DNA of 64,000 nucleotides from positions 1 to 64,000 of the forward strand of contig NZ_JAXHDD010000016.1 in NCBI RefSeq assembly GCF_037072025.1, given 5' to 3'. Of this stretch, positions 1 to 8,422 are shown piece by piece. The notes beneath the pieces are model-generated. The model did no database searches and was not told where the DNA came from. It was given only the letters and a program-made list of their open reading frames with translations. Numbering within the stretch: position 1 is the stretch's first letter; each line of letters opens with the position of its first letter. The translations under genes were made by a program, and so were the position numbers. Source of the DNA: Pseudogracilibacillus sp037072025 (GTDB lineage: Bacteria > Bacillota > Bacilli > Bacillales > Amphibacillaceae).

Positions 1-484
1 TTAGTTTTTTTGGGCTAATTTTATGTTAATCAATTTTTTTATCTAGCGTAAATTTCTTTAGACTGAAAAGTTCAATGAATTCATAATCAATTGTTGATTC
101 CCCCAACAAAATGTAATAATTTTAACGACAATTTGCAAATAATAAATTTACAGCAAATTTATGTAGTGACTAGTGATTGCAATAATTAGTATGTTATAAT
201 AACCATCAAGAATTGGCGTCTTATGCAACAAGACTATTTTTTAAAGCTAAAACACCAATAATTAATAATATACTTCATTTTTAAACACGTATTGTTCAAA
301 TGTGCTATTATTTCGGTAAATAATGATGAATGTTAGTTCAATTGCTAATTATGTTAGGAATAAAAAGAGTAAAGGAATTATTGTAAATTTTTATAAATAA
401 ACTGTATGAGATATCATATAACCATTTACATCATTTTTACAGTATTCAATAAAGTTTTAAAAATATATTAAAGGATGAATTTAA
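1..484. other. AT-rich intergenic region, no gene seen
   Basis: Very AT-rich sequence with no convincing reading frame on either strand. The last stretch contains the ribosome site (AAAGGATGA) for the small gene that follows. A TATAAT-like string near 197 could be a promoter -10, but no good partner -35 was found. Confidence 0.5.
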
Positions 485-796
485 ATGAGCGATGCAAAAC
501 TAGATTTAGTTTTAAAAAAGTTAGAATCAATGGAAAATGATATGAAGTCGATGAAGAATGAAATGGAAACAGTAACAAATCATCTAAAAAAACTAGATAC
601 AAAAACGGATTATATTCAAAGCGATGTAACTACTATTAAAGATAGTATTGAACGCATTGACCATGCAGTAAATGAAGATGTCTTAGCCATTTTAAAAACA
701 ATAGAAAATAAAACAAATGACAACGATGCAGACATCGTAGTATTAAACAACCGTCTTTTCAAAGTAGAATCAAAAATACAGAAAATAATTGGCTAA
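485..796 (+). CDS. small coiled-coil protein of unknown function (103 aa)
   Basis: A 103-residue acidic/basic protein preceded by AAAGGATGA eight bases before the ATG. Nearly the whole length shows heptad-like spacing of Leu, Ile, Met and Val (LDLVLKKLESMENDMKSM at the N-terminus, then LKKLDTKTDYI and IKDSIERIDHAV), so it should form a long coiled coil. There is no signal peptide, membrane segment or catalytic motif. Short coiled-coil proteins of this kind occur in Bacillaceae, but I do not recognise a named family. The neighbourhood is AT-rich and decayed, so it may be an orphan or phage-derived gene. It reads as intact. Confidence 0.6.
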   Translation: MSDAKLDLVLKKLESMENDMKSMKNEMETVTNHLKKLDTKTDYIQSDVTTIKDSIERIDHAVNEDVLAILKTIENKTNDNDADIVVLNNRLFKVESKIQKIIG

Positions 797-991
797 TAAC
801 GATAAAACTATGCTTTATCTACAAAGACTTCCTTTCTAGCGTTTTATGTACGATCTTGGTTCACACAAGCAATTATAATTACTTTGTGGGGCATGCCGTC
901 GCTTCTTTAAAGGTCATAAAAAGCAATAGGCTTTTTATTCCGTTCTTTTACCAGACCGCATTATTAGTATCTTAATAGGACATGATACCAT

Positions 992-1392
992 ATGTCAAAA
1001 CAAACAGCTATGAGATTAATAAAAAAATACAACAGCCTTTAGGAGACAGTTACGGCTATTACAACTATCACAAAAGAAATCGTTGCTACTCGTTCAAAAT
1101 GGATAGAGGATTATGGTTAATGCACCATCGGAATTACAGAATATTTATGAAGAAATGTACGAATCTAAAGTGAGATCACAGGATTTACTAAAGAATTTAA
1201 CCTTAGATAATTATCATGATGTAAAATTTCAGAGAGAAAATGATTATTTTATTGCGACAGTTAACTATTTTTATTATAAGAGTGAAACAGTTCGCAATCA
1301 CTATCCATCACAAACGCAATCCAAAAGCTAGTGTTAAAGGAAGAGCCCAGGCAGTAATTGAACTTATTAGGATGGGAGAGTTAAAGCTATAA
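992..1392 (+). pseudogene. decayed small gene of unknown function
   Basis: A reading frame starting MSKQTAMRLIKKYN at 992 is stopped by an in-frame TAG after 16 codons. It then resumes in the same frame (ETVTAITTITKEIVATRSKW) and stops again near 1112. The sense continues one frame over as APSELQNIYEEMYESK from about 1119, and a further shift near 1310 gives NPKASVKGRAQAVIEL to a TAA at 1390. Joined, this would make a protein of about 130 residues. The smooth continuation through three lesions supports a recently inactivated gene. I do not recognise the family. Confidence 0.4.
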
Positions 1393-1671
1393 AACAGAAA
1401 GTATTTTAACACCAATGAATCTACTATTTGCTGTTCAAATGGTCTTTTAAATGTTCTTCGAGGCCAGTAAATAAATTCTCAAACGATTTTAAAAGTGTTT
1501 ATGAAAATCGTTAAAATAGTTCTTCGCTTCATTAGCAGTTTTTCCTGAAAAAGAATGCATTGTATTCAACCTATTAATGCTTTGCTTGAGACATACTTTT
1601 TACACTATCTTTGTAACTGCTATAAGTTGCTTCAAAATTACTAGTATTGGAAGAGTTCTATTGAACCAACT
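1393..1671. other. intergenic, no clear gene
   Basis: Mixed AT-rich sequence with short reading frames only. No RNA gene or clear terminator was seen. It probably belongs to the same decaying stretch as its neighbours. Confidence 0.4.
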
Positions 1672-1872
1672 TTGGAACACGCTACATCCTACGGAGGAAT
1701 CTTGTCTCTTCTTGATTATGTAAAGAAAATTCGATTGACTGACCATTTGGAGGATTATCTCAACGTTAGTAAACAAGGATTATACACCAATGCATCTGCT
1801 ATTTGCCGTACTCCATACACGATAAGAAAAACTGATCGTTATACATTGATCAGTCTTTCTCTTACTATTTAA
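1672..1872 (+). pseudogene. possible transposase fragment
   Basis: A 66-codon frame (MEHATSYGGILSLLDYVKKI, then LTDHLEDYLNVSKQGLYTN) reads like the N-terminal part of an insertion-sequence transposase but stops after about 60 residues. The sense seems to extend a few codons upstream (TTLEHATSYGG) without a start codon or ribosome site. No terminal inverted repeats or remaining transposase domains were found. The family assignment is a weak inference from composition; it could be another truncated gene. Confidence 0.3.
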
Positions 1873-1879
1873 ATATGGA

Positions 1880-2356
1880 TTAAGTTCCATCATAAATTCT
1901 TTCTCCTACTACCGTAAGGCTTGACTGACAACATGATGTGCGATATCTATGTGGCGTACGATTTAGCTGCTTCAGCCTCGTTTCACTTTCCTTACCACAA
2001 GCATTACACTTAAAAACGAAATGTTTTCCGATTTTTGTTGATTTCGTACTTGGTGCACCGTGTTTTATTAACTCCGATTCAAATAATGGATGGCCATCAC
2101 TGCTTGGGTTCTTCATCATATGAAATGCATAATGGATGCATTCATGTTTTAAAATTCCTATTATCACATCATCTGTACCATATTCAAGTGTATTTCCCGC
2201 TATCTCAATACGTAGTGGACGTTGATCATAAGAAACAACAAATCTACCTAATGTTGTTCTAAGTCGATTATTTCGCTTAATAGGTATAGTTAAAGTTATT
2301 CCGTAGCATTCTTGTAAAAAATTACTTGCTATTTCTGTTAATTCTTCTTCTGAAAT
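1880..2356 (-). CDS. SprT-like zinc metalloprotease-domain protein, apparent ATT start
   Basis: The frame translates to about 158 residues with the SprT layout: an N-terminal NNRLRTTLGRF segment (about residues 24-34), the zinc-binding helix GILKHECIHYAFH (about 60-72), then a C-terminal zinc ribbon CNAC...CC. SprT-like proteins are putative zinc metallopeptidases; the bacterial role is poorly known (B. subtilis YdcK is a relative). The only start that fits the family N-terminus and lies nine bases after the ribosome site AGGAG is ATT at 2356-2354; a TGA sits just upstream in frame. The first GTG (at 2167) would remove the N-terminal third. Either this is a rare ATT start, as in infC, or the start codon has mutated. 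Confidence 0.65.
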   Translation of the reverse strand: MSEEELTEIASNFLQECYGITLTIPIKRNNRLRTTLGRFVVSYDQRPLRIEIAGNTLEYGTDDVIIGILKHECIHYAFHMMKNPSSDGHPLFESELIKHGAPSTKSTKIGKHFVFKCNACGKESETRLKQLNRTPHRYRTSCCQSSLTVVGERIYDGT

Positions 2357-2435
2357 TGTTGCTCACTCCTATATGTTAGAACAATATTACCTCTTCATTA
2401 TAGCAGTGAGCATATACAAAATTCTATTTATAAAT

Positions 2436-2879
2436 CTACTTAACCATTAACTTTTCTTTTATAGATTCGGGTAGATTTTGTGATTTTCCTGTTGTGGGAT
2501 TTACATTCACCAATCTCCCTCTTCCCGTTAAACAGACTTCATCTGACTCATTTATCGCTAAATAATGTAGATCCAGTGAACTGTTCCCAATCGAGTCAGT
2601 CTTTACAAAGAGTTTGATTGTTTCTCCAAAAAATATTTGTCTATGATAATCGCATTGTAAATCAGCGACAACTGGAATAGACTCTGGATTCATTAGATTC
2701 GTAAATAATTCTAAATGTTTCATATATTCAATTCGCGCTTCTTCAAAATAAATAAACGGTGAGACGTTATTTACATGTCCAAACATGTCAGTTTCTGAAA
2801 AACGAATAGTAATATCAATATAAAATGAGAACTCTTCTTTCCATTGTTTAAAATCGTTTATATATGAAATATGTTGCAT
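2436..2879 (-). CDS. 4-hydroxybenzoyl-CoA-type acyl-CoA thioesterase
   Basis: 147 residues with the hot-dog-fold signature near residue 27 (RFSETDMFGHVNN), where the Asp of the TDMFGH motif is the usual catalytic residue of the YbgC/4HBT thioesterase family. Such enzymes hydrolyse acyl-CoA thioesters in the cytoplasm; the exact chain preference cannot be read from sequence. It lies 15 bases downstream of the SCP2-domain gene on the same strand, and that gene carries a FadR-like operator, so both probably form a small lipid-metabolism operon. Length and motif are normal for the family. Confidence 0.8.
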   Translation of the reverse strand: MQHISYINDFKQWKEEFSFYIDITIRFSETDMFGHVNNVSPFIYFEEARIEYMKHLELFTNLMNPESIPVVADLQCDYHRQIFFGETIKLFVKTDSIGNSSLDLHYLAINESDEVCLTGRGRLVNVNPTTGKSQNLPESIKEKLMVK

Positions 2880-2894
2880 GGAATATCCCCCTTC

Positions 2895-3242
2895 CTAAAC
2901 ATCAAATTTTTTTAAAAGATTTTCGAGTTTTAACGCTAAACCAATATTACCTTTAACTTTCAGCCTGCCTGTCATATATGCTGATGCTGAGTTTAAATTT
3001 CCTTGCAATAATTTTTTAAAGTTCTTTACATTCATCGTAAGTGTACAATCAGCTGAATTATTTTTATCTGTATCAACTAATGCACTTCCATCTTTAAAAA
3101 TTAATCCATATGTACCAGCATCATCTCCTGTGATTTCAAAAATATAACTTGCATTTAAATCTTTAATTAACTCAGGTCGTTCATTAGCTATTTTTTCAAT
3201 TTCATCCCAAATTTCACTTAATGACTTCGTATCTAAATCCAT
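2895..3242 (-). CDS. SCP2 sterol-binding-domain protein
   Basis: About 115 residues from the ATG at 3242. The sequence LSEIWDEIEKIANERPEL through SASAYMTGRLKVKGN to LALKLENLL is the classic SCP2 fold: a hydrophobic lipid-binding pocket followed by the GxLKVKGN turn. In Bacillus the relative is YusD. I prefer the start at MDLDTKSL because it follows an AAAGGGCG ribosome site; longer versions would run into the operator upstream. It probably binds fatty acyl chains, consistent with the thioesterase gene that follows. A FadR-like palindrome lies 22 bases upstream of the start. Confidence 0.75.
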   Translation of the reverse strand: MDLDTKSLSEIWDEIEKIANERPELIKDLNASYIFEITGDDAGTYGLIFKDGSALVDTDKNNSADCTLTMNVKNFKKLLQGNLNSASAYMTGRLKVKGNIGLALKLENLLKKFDV

Positions 3243-3263
3243 TATAATATTCGCCCTTTCAAA

Positions 3264-3281
3264 TGAATGATTGTTCACCCA
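3264..3281 (-). promoter_or_regulatory. FadR-like operator and promoter for SCP2/thioesterase operon
   Basis: TGAATGATTGTTCACCCA matches the left half and centre of the known B. subtilis FadR box (TGAATGANTANTCATTCA), with a weaker right half. On the minus strand a TATAAT (about 3282-3287) lies immediately before it, so a bound repressor would sit over the start of transcription. A fuller version of the box is upstream of fadR in this window. Confidence 0.55.
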
Positions 3282-3334
3282 TTATAATATGAAAACAATT
3301 AAAATGAAAGCGCAACCCTAATGAATCAATTATA

Positions 3335-3363
3335 TTGACTTACAATATATGTAACGTTACAAT
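3335..3363 (+). promoter_or_regulatory. sigma-A promoter for the DsrE-like gene
   Basis: TTGACT at 3335-3340 and TACAAT at 3358-3363 are separated by exactly 17 bases, 40 bases before the ATG at 3404. An AAGGAGGG ribosome site follows. Confidence 0.75.
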
Positions 3364-3403
3364 CATACCTGGAAGGGTATATTAAATATAAGGAGGGATT
3401 TTA

Positions 3404-3775
3404 ATGAGCGAAACTGATTTACTAATAACACTTACAGCTCATGAGAATGATGAAAACAATGTAACAATTGCATTTACAATGGGAGTTAAAGCGCTCGAGA
3501 AAAATCATCATACAGAAATAATGCTACTTTCAAATGCGGTACATGTAGCAGAAAAAGGATATGCGGAAAAAATCGATATCGGTGCTCCTTTTTCACCAAT
3601 TGATGAGCTACTAAAGGCATTTCTTGATAAGGGTGGCAAATTAAAAGTATGTTCATCCTGTATGGAACATAATGGTGTAAATAAAGAAGATCTAGTTGAA
3701 GGTGCTGAGGTTATAACTGCAGATTATGTAATCGATGCAGTAATGGAAGCGAAACGTACTTTACAATTAAATTAA
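3404..3775 (+). CDS. DsrE/F-like family protein
   Basis: 123 residues. The N-terminal beta strand (DLLITLTAHENDENN), the segment TIAFTMGVKALEKNH and the later CSSCMEHNGV region (Cys at about residues 83 and 86) match the DsrE/DsrF-like fold. That fold includes sulfur-relay subunits and many uncharacterised cytoplasmic proteins. The CxxC pair could bind persulfide sulfur or a metal, but function is not established for this subgroup. It has its own strong promoter and ribosome site and faces away from the SCP2 gene. It reads as intact. Confidence 0.7.
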   Translation: MSETDLLITLTAHENDENNVTIAFTMGVKALEKNHHTEIMLLSNAVHVAEKGYAEKIDIGAPFSPIDELLKAFLDKGGKLKVCSSCMEHNGVNKEDLVEGAEVITADYVIDAVMEAKRTLQLN

Positions 3776-3896
3776 TATAAGTGAAAAAAATTTACTAAGT
3801 CTGCCAATAGACGCTAATAGGTTGTACCAACATATGGATGCTAATTTAATCACATTCCAACATGTAAAGTGGCTATCTAAATAGCGAAACAATAAA

Positions 3897-3942
3897 GATG
3901 AAAGAACCCCCTTACCTCGAGTAGATAAGGGGTTCTTTCATC
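3897..3942 (-). terminator. terminator after sdhB
   Basis: A near-perfect hairpin (GATGAAAGAACCCC paired with GGGGTTCTTTCATC) just downstream of the sdhB stop. It probably ends the sdhCAB transcript. Confidence 0.7.
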
Positions 3943-3951
3943 AATTATGAA

Positions 3952-4716
3952 TTAGTGAGCATTGTCGCTACCAAAGAAATTTTTAAATGATTGCGCAACC
4001 GTTGCTCTATTCATTGCTGCAATAGAGGTTGTTAAAGGAATACCTTTTGGACAAACTTGGACGCAGTTTTGTGCGTTTCCACAACCTGTAATCCCACCAT
4101 CTTCCATTAATCCATCCAAACGTTCACTTTTATTCATTTCACCTGTTGGGTGCGCATTAAATAATCGTGCTTGGGATAATGCAGCTGGTCCAATAAAGTT
4201 TGATTTAGCGTTAACGTTTGGGCAAGCCTCTAAACATACTCCACATGTCATACATTTAGATAGTTCATAAGCCCACTGACGCTTTTTCTCTGGCATACGA
4301 GGTCCAGGTCCAAGATCGTACGTACCGTCAATTGGAATCCATGCTTTAATTCGTTTTAGGGCGTCAAACATACGCTCCCGATCAACGATTAAATCACGTA
4401 CAACAGGAAATGTATCCATCGGTGCTAAGCGTATTGGTTGCTCTAGTTTGTCAACTAGAGCCGCACAAGATTGACGTGCTGTTCCATTAATAACCATGGA
4501 ACAAGCACCACAAACCTCCTCTAAACAGTTCATGTCCCACTGTACTGGAGTAGTTTTTTCCCCTTTAGCATTAACTGGATTTTTTTGGATTTCCATAAGT
4601 CCAGAAATTACGTTCATATTTTTACGATAAGGTACATTAAAAGTCTCTTCGTAAGGGGAGGAATCAGGGCTGTCTTGTCTTGTTATAATAAAAGTAACAG
4701 TTTTTTGTTCAGCCAT
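3952..4716 (-). CDS. sdhB: succinate dehydrogenase iron-sulfur subunit
   Basis: 254 residues. The N-terminal ferredoxin domain holds the 2Fe-2S ligands (CLEEVCGACSM near 64-74, then the Cys of RQSCAALV). The C-terminal domain holds CMTCGVCLEACP (about 155-166) and CGNAQNCVQVCPKG for the 4Fe-4S and 3Fe-4S clusters. It passes electrons from SdhA to menaquinone at the membrane anchor SdhC. The ATG overlaps the sdhA stop by one base (TAATG), so the two are translationally coupled. Length is normal for Bacillus SdhB. Confidence 0.97.
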   Translation of the reverse strand: MAEQKTVTFIITRQDSPDSSPYEETFNVPYRKNMNVISGLMEIQKNPVNAKGEKTTPVQWDMNCLEEVCGACSMVINGTARQSCAALVDKLEQPIRLAPMDTFPVVRDLIVDRERMFDALKRIKAWIPIDGTYDLGPGPRMPEKKRQWAYELSKCMTCGVCLEACPNVNAKSNFIGPAALSQARLFNAHPTGEMNKSERLDGLMEDGGITGCGNAQNCVQVCPKGIPLTTSIAAMNRATVAQSFKNFFGSDNAH

Positions 4717-6476
4717 TATTTTTTGCTCCCTTCACTTTTTTTAGAATAATCACGTTTTCTCGGTGGAATTAATGAAACATCTACGTCTTCATATGTTATT
4801 TCTGGTTCACCATTTTTATATGATGCAATAGTTGTTTTTAAGAAATTCTCATCGTCACGCTCAGGGAATTCTGGTTTATAATGAGCTCCACGACTTTCAT
4901 CACGTTTTAAAGCACCGAGTGTAATAACACGAGCTAACTCAATCATATTTCTTAGCTGACGAGTAAACATAACACCTTGGTTACTCCACTGAGATGTATC
5001 AGTTACATTAATATTTTCCCAACGCTCTAGTAATTCTTGAAGTTTTTCATCTGTTTTTTCTAGGCGATCATTTTCCCGAACTACTGTTACGTTATCTGTC
5101 ATCCATTCACCAAGCTCTTGGTGTAATTGATAGGCATTTTCTGTTCCATCCATTTTGAGAAGTGCTTCAAATTTCTCTTGCTCTTCTTTTTCACGAGCAT
5201 CAAATAATTCAGGTCCCATGTCCGTCACATGTTTATCTAACCCATCGATATATTCAATTGCCTTTGGACCGGCAACCATTCCACCAAAAATAGCGGATAA
5301 TAATGAGTTTGCTCCAAGTCTATTTCCACCATGCTGTGAATAATCACACTCACCAGCTGCAAAAATACCAGGAATATTGGTCATTTGATCATAGTCAACC
5401 CATAATCCACCCATAGAATAGTGAACGGCAGGGAAAATTTTCATTGGAACTTTACGAGGGTCTTCTCCAACGAACTTCTCATAAATTTCGATGATTCCAC
5501 CTAATTTAATATCAAGCTCTTTTGGATCTTTATGGGAAAGATCGAGATAAACCATGTTTTCCCCGTTAATTCCTAACTTTTGATTCACACAGACATCAAA
5601 AATTTCACGAGTAGCAATGTCCCTAGGAACTAGGTTACCATATGCAGGATATTTTTCCTCTAAGAAATACCAAGGTTCTCCATCTTTATATGTCCATACA
5701 CGACCACCTTCACCACGAGCAGATTCACTCATGAGACGTAATTTGTCATCTCCTGGAATTGCTGTCGGGTGGATTTGGATAAATTCACCATTCGCATATT
5801 TCGCACCTTGCTGATATAAAATGCTCGCTGCAGACCCAGTATTAATAATCGAGTTCGTTGATTTACCAAAGATAATTCCCGGCCCGCCTGTTGCTAAAAT
5901 CGTTGCATCAGAAGGGAATGATTTAATTTCATGACTCTTAATATTTTGTGCGACAATTCCTCTACCAACGCCTTCATCATCGATGACTGCACCGAGAAAT
6001 TCCCATCCTTCATATTTTGTTACAAGTCCTTCTACTTCAAAACGACGAACCTGTTCATCTAGTGCATATAATAATTGCTGACCTGTTGTTGCCCCAGCAT
6101 ATGCTGTTCTATGGTGCTGTGTACCTCCAAAACGTCTAAAATCAAGTAGACCTTCAGGAGTACGGTTAAACATAACACCCATACGGTCAAGCATATGAAT
6201 AATACTTGGTGCTGCGTCACACATTGCTTTTACAGGTGGTTGGTTTGCTAAAAAGTCCCCACCATAAACTGTATCGTCAAAGTGAATATCAGGAGAATCA
6301 CCTTCCCCTTTTGTATTTACCGCACCATTAATTCCACCTTGGGCACAAACAGAGTGAGAGCGTTTTACTGGTACGATAGAAAATAAATCTACTTGAACGC
6401 CAGCTTCAGCAGCTTTGATCGTTGCCATTAATCCAGCAAGTCCGCCACCTACTATTGCTACTTTTCGGTTACTCAT
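4716..6476 (-). CDS. sdhA: succinate dehydrogenase flavoprotein subunit
   Basis: 586 residues. The N-terminal dinucleotide-binding motif GGGLAGLMATIKAAEAG (residues 10-26), the FAD-linking region RSHSVCAQGGIN (residues 39-50), the active-site region HPTAIPGD and the RGEGGRVW segment are typical of SdhA. It oxidises succinate to fumarate in the TCA cycle on the cytoplasmic face of the membrane, with electrons passing to SdhB. It is the middle gene of sdhC-sdhA-sdhB, starting 25 bases after sdhC ends and preceded by GAGGGAG. Confidence 0.97.
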   Translation of the reverse strand: MSNRKVAIVGGGLAGLMATIKAAEAGVQVDLFSIVPVKRSHSVCAQGGINGAVNTKGEGDSPDIHFDDTVYGGDFLANQPPVKAMCDAAPSIIHMLDRMGVMFNRTPEGLLDFRRFGGTQHHRTAYAGATTGQQLLYALDEQVRRFEVEGLVTKYEGWEFLGAVIDDEGVGRGIVAQNIKSHEIKSFPSDATILATGGPGIIFGKSTNSIINTGSAASILYQQGAKYANGEFIQIHPTAIPGDDKLRLMSESARGEGGRVWTYKDGEPWYFLEEKYPAYGNLVPRDIATREIFDVCVNQKLGINGENMVYLDLSHKDPKELDIKLGGIIEIYEKFVGEDPRKVPMKIFPAVHYSMGGLWVDYDQMTNIPGIFAAGECDYSQHGGNRLGANSLLSAIFGGMVAGPKAIEYIDGLDKHVTDMGPELFDAREKEEQEKFEALLKMDGTENAYQLHQELGEWMTDNVTVVRENDRLEKTDEKLQELLERWENINVTDTSQWSNQGVMFTRQLRNMIELARVITLGALKRDESRGAHYKPEFPERDDENFLKTTIASYKNGEPEITYEDVDVSLIPPRKRDYSKKSEGSKK

Positions 6477-6501
6477 TGTTTATACTCCCTCCTCTAAGTA
6501 A

Positions 6502-7122
6502 TTATGCTCCCATTCCAAATTCAATGATCGTTCTAATTCCAATATAACTAACTACTAAGAAAACAATAACTGTTGCGTATGTAATGATTTGTTGTGAACG
6601 TGGAGATTGTGCAATTCCCCATGAAACACAGAAGCTCCATAATCCATTCGCTAAATGGAATACGATAGCGAGAATAGAAATGATATAAAACCAGAAATAG
6701 AATGGCTGAGTTAAGATTCCTTCCATTAATTGATAGTTCACTTCAGCATTCCCTAGTGCAACTTGAATTCTTGTTTGCCATACATGCCATGCAATGAAAA
6801 TAAGTGTAATAACACCCGATATACGCTGTAATAAGAACATCCAGTTACGGAAATAACCGTATTTTCTTGTATTATTACGAGTCACAAGTACGATGTATAC
6901 TCCTAAAATGGCATGAAATAAAATCGGTAAATAAATAACTACAATCTCCAATACAAGTACAAATGGAAGTGAACCCATAAATCCAGCTGCCTTATTAAAG
7001 CTCTTTTCTCCATAAACAACAAAATGGTTCACAATCAAGTGTTGTACAACAAAGATACCAATTGGAACAACACCTAAAAGTGAATGCAGTCTTCGGTAAA
7101 AATATTCTCGATGATCCACCAT
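6502..7122 (-). CDS. sdhC: succinate dehydrogenase cytochrome b558 subunit
   Basis: 206 residues with five hydrophobic membrane spans (for example VVPIGIFVVQHLIV and LVLEIVVIYLPILFHAI) and heme-ligand histidines (QHLIVNH, FHAILGV, AWHVWQ). It anchors SdhA and SdhB to the membrane and transfers electrons through heme b to menaquinone, as in B. subtilis SdhC. First gene of the operon, preceded by AAGGAGGGAG. The promoter about 180 bases upstream predicts a long untranslated leader, a likely place for post-transcriptional control. Confidence 0.95.
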   Translation of the reverse strand: MVDHREYFYRRLHSLLGVVPIGIFVVQHLIVNHFVVYGEKSFNKAAGFMGSLPFVLVLEIVVIYLPILFHAILGVYIVLVTRNNTRKYGYFRNWMFLLQRISGVITLIFIAWHVWQTRIQVALGNAEVNYQLMEGILTQPFYFWFYIISILAIVFHLANGLWSFCVSWGIAQSPRSQQIITYATVIVFLVVSYIGIRTIIEFGMGA

Positions 7123-7310
7123 GTGTTACTCCCTCCTTAACTTATTTTTTATATAAATTTTTTAAAAAATTGCACAACAGGTTTATAAATAGGTTTTATA
7201 AATATTATTTACGACTCTTTTTAAAATAGTGGTCAATATAAAAATATGCCTCTAAAGTTAATTCATCACCCATCCTTAATTGAAAACCAGTGTTTATTGA
7301 ATTCTTCTTT

Positions 7311-7339
7311 ATTGTACTTCTAACTAGAAAAAGCGTCAA
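7311..7339 (-). promoter_or_regulatory. sigma-A promoter of the sdhCAB operon
   Basis: On the minus strand TTGACG (7334-7339) and TACAAT (7311-7316) are separated by 17 bases. The predicted start near 7304 leaves a leader of about 180 bases before sdhC. No known riboswitch was recognised in that AT-rich leader. Confidence 0.7.
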
Positions 7340-7520
7340 GAAAAGGGGTATTAATTTTACACATATAGTATTACATATAAACGAAAAGAGTATAACATTT
7401 TAGCACTTAAGACTCAGCTAATCGACGTTTTATCCCAATATATTAACATAATATTAATCTACGAAACTATGATATAATATAAGCGTTACAAATAAATTAT
7501 ATATGTAAAGGATGACTTAG

Positions 7521-7952
7521 ATGGACAGAAACTTAATCTCGCTCTCTACGCTAGATGAGTTTAATTCCGAAACGATTGGTCAAGATATTCTTAGGTACAT
7601 TAGTTTACCTAGCTTTCTTGGTCATGAAAGAGATACATTATTATATTTTATCGGTCGTAATCTCGCTAGGAAAATACATATTGGAAGTTTCGACGATGTT
7701 ATTTATTTATTTAAAAAGTTCCGCTGGGGAAACCTGGAACTAATTAAAGATAAAAAAAATCATATGATTCTTCATTTAATGTCTGATGATATTGTAAAAC
7801 GCATGCAAGCTTCTATTGAAGTAGATTTCCGTTTAGAAGCTGGTTTTATTGCAGAAGCAATGCAAAATGTAACTGGACGTCCAGCTGAATGCACAGAAAC
7901 AGTTAATGAAAGATTGTTCCGAGTGGAATATAAATTGTATTTTACTGATTAA
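7521..7952 (+). CDS. yslB: YslB-like protein (DUF2507)
   Basis: 143 residues. Its place, divergent from sdhC, is the same as yslB in B. subtilis, and the sequence (LGHERDTLLYFIGRNLA, then FRLEAGFIAEAMQN) matches that DUF2507 family, distantly related to heme-NO-binding folds. No function is established. There is no signal or membrane segment. An extended -10 (TGATATAAT near 7472-7480) precedes it, with AAAGGATGA as ribosome site. Confidence 0.85.
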   Translation: MDRNLISLSTLDEFNSETIGQDILRYISLPSFLGHERDTLLYFIGRNLARKIHIGSFDDVIYLFKKFRWGNLELIKDKKNHMILHLMSDDIVKRMQASIEVDFRLEAGFIAEAMQNVTGRPAECTETVNERLFRVEYKLYFTD

Positions 7953-8009
7953 TAATCAATCGGAATAATAGACGATAAAGGAATTAAATCTGTTTTACTC
8001 TAATATCAA

Positions 8010-8051
8010 GGTCACAGAATATCATGTTTTGTGACCGTTTTCCATTTTTTC
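8010..8051 (+). terminator. terminator after yslB
   Basis: GGTCACA (8010-8016) pairs with TGTGACC (8030-8036), followed by T-rich GTTTTCCATTTTTT. A typical intrinsic terminator for the plus-strand gene. Confidence 0.65.
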
Positions 8052-8422
8052 AGCAAATAAAGGTATAAGTGCGTTCAAAACTCCTATGTCTTTACAGACA
8101 CCGCGATGTATGAAAACTCCCATTTTCGTATAAAAAGAAGGATAAAAAGGATCAAGAAGTTCGAGGCGGCGCAGTTTCGAGCAGCGGGATGTATGCATTT
8201 AGATACATGAGCAAAGATCTGGCACGCAGAAAAAGTGATCTTCTTTTCCAAGGAAACGCTTCTAGCACGCAGAAAAAGTGATTTCCCTTTTTCAAGGAGC
8301 GGAGAAACAAGCATTCGTGCGAAATTCGCAGTGTCATTTTTACCGGACTTTTTGAACATCCTCTATAACCTTTTATAATTCTACACCTAAATATTTAACC
8401 TTTAGAAATGAATCGTTATCCC
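8052..8422. repeat. intergenic region with an 18-bp direct repeat
   Basis: No credible gene is present; the frames seen here lack ribosome sites and overlap one another. The string GCACGCAGAAAAAGTGAT occurs at 8222-8239 and again at 8265-8282, flanked by related purine-rich sequence. It looks like a decayed repeat rather than coding DNA. Confidence 0.4.

Noticed and set aside
8084..8359. Two overlapping minus-strand frames between yslB and uvrC
   Set aside because: No ribosome site, no family resemblance, and they cover an 18-bp direct repeat. Treated as non-coding.
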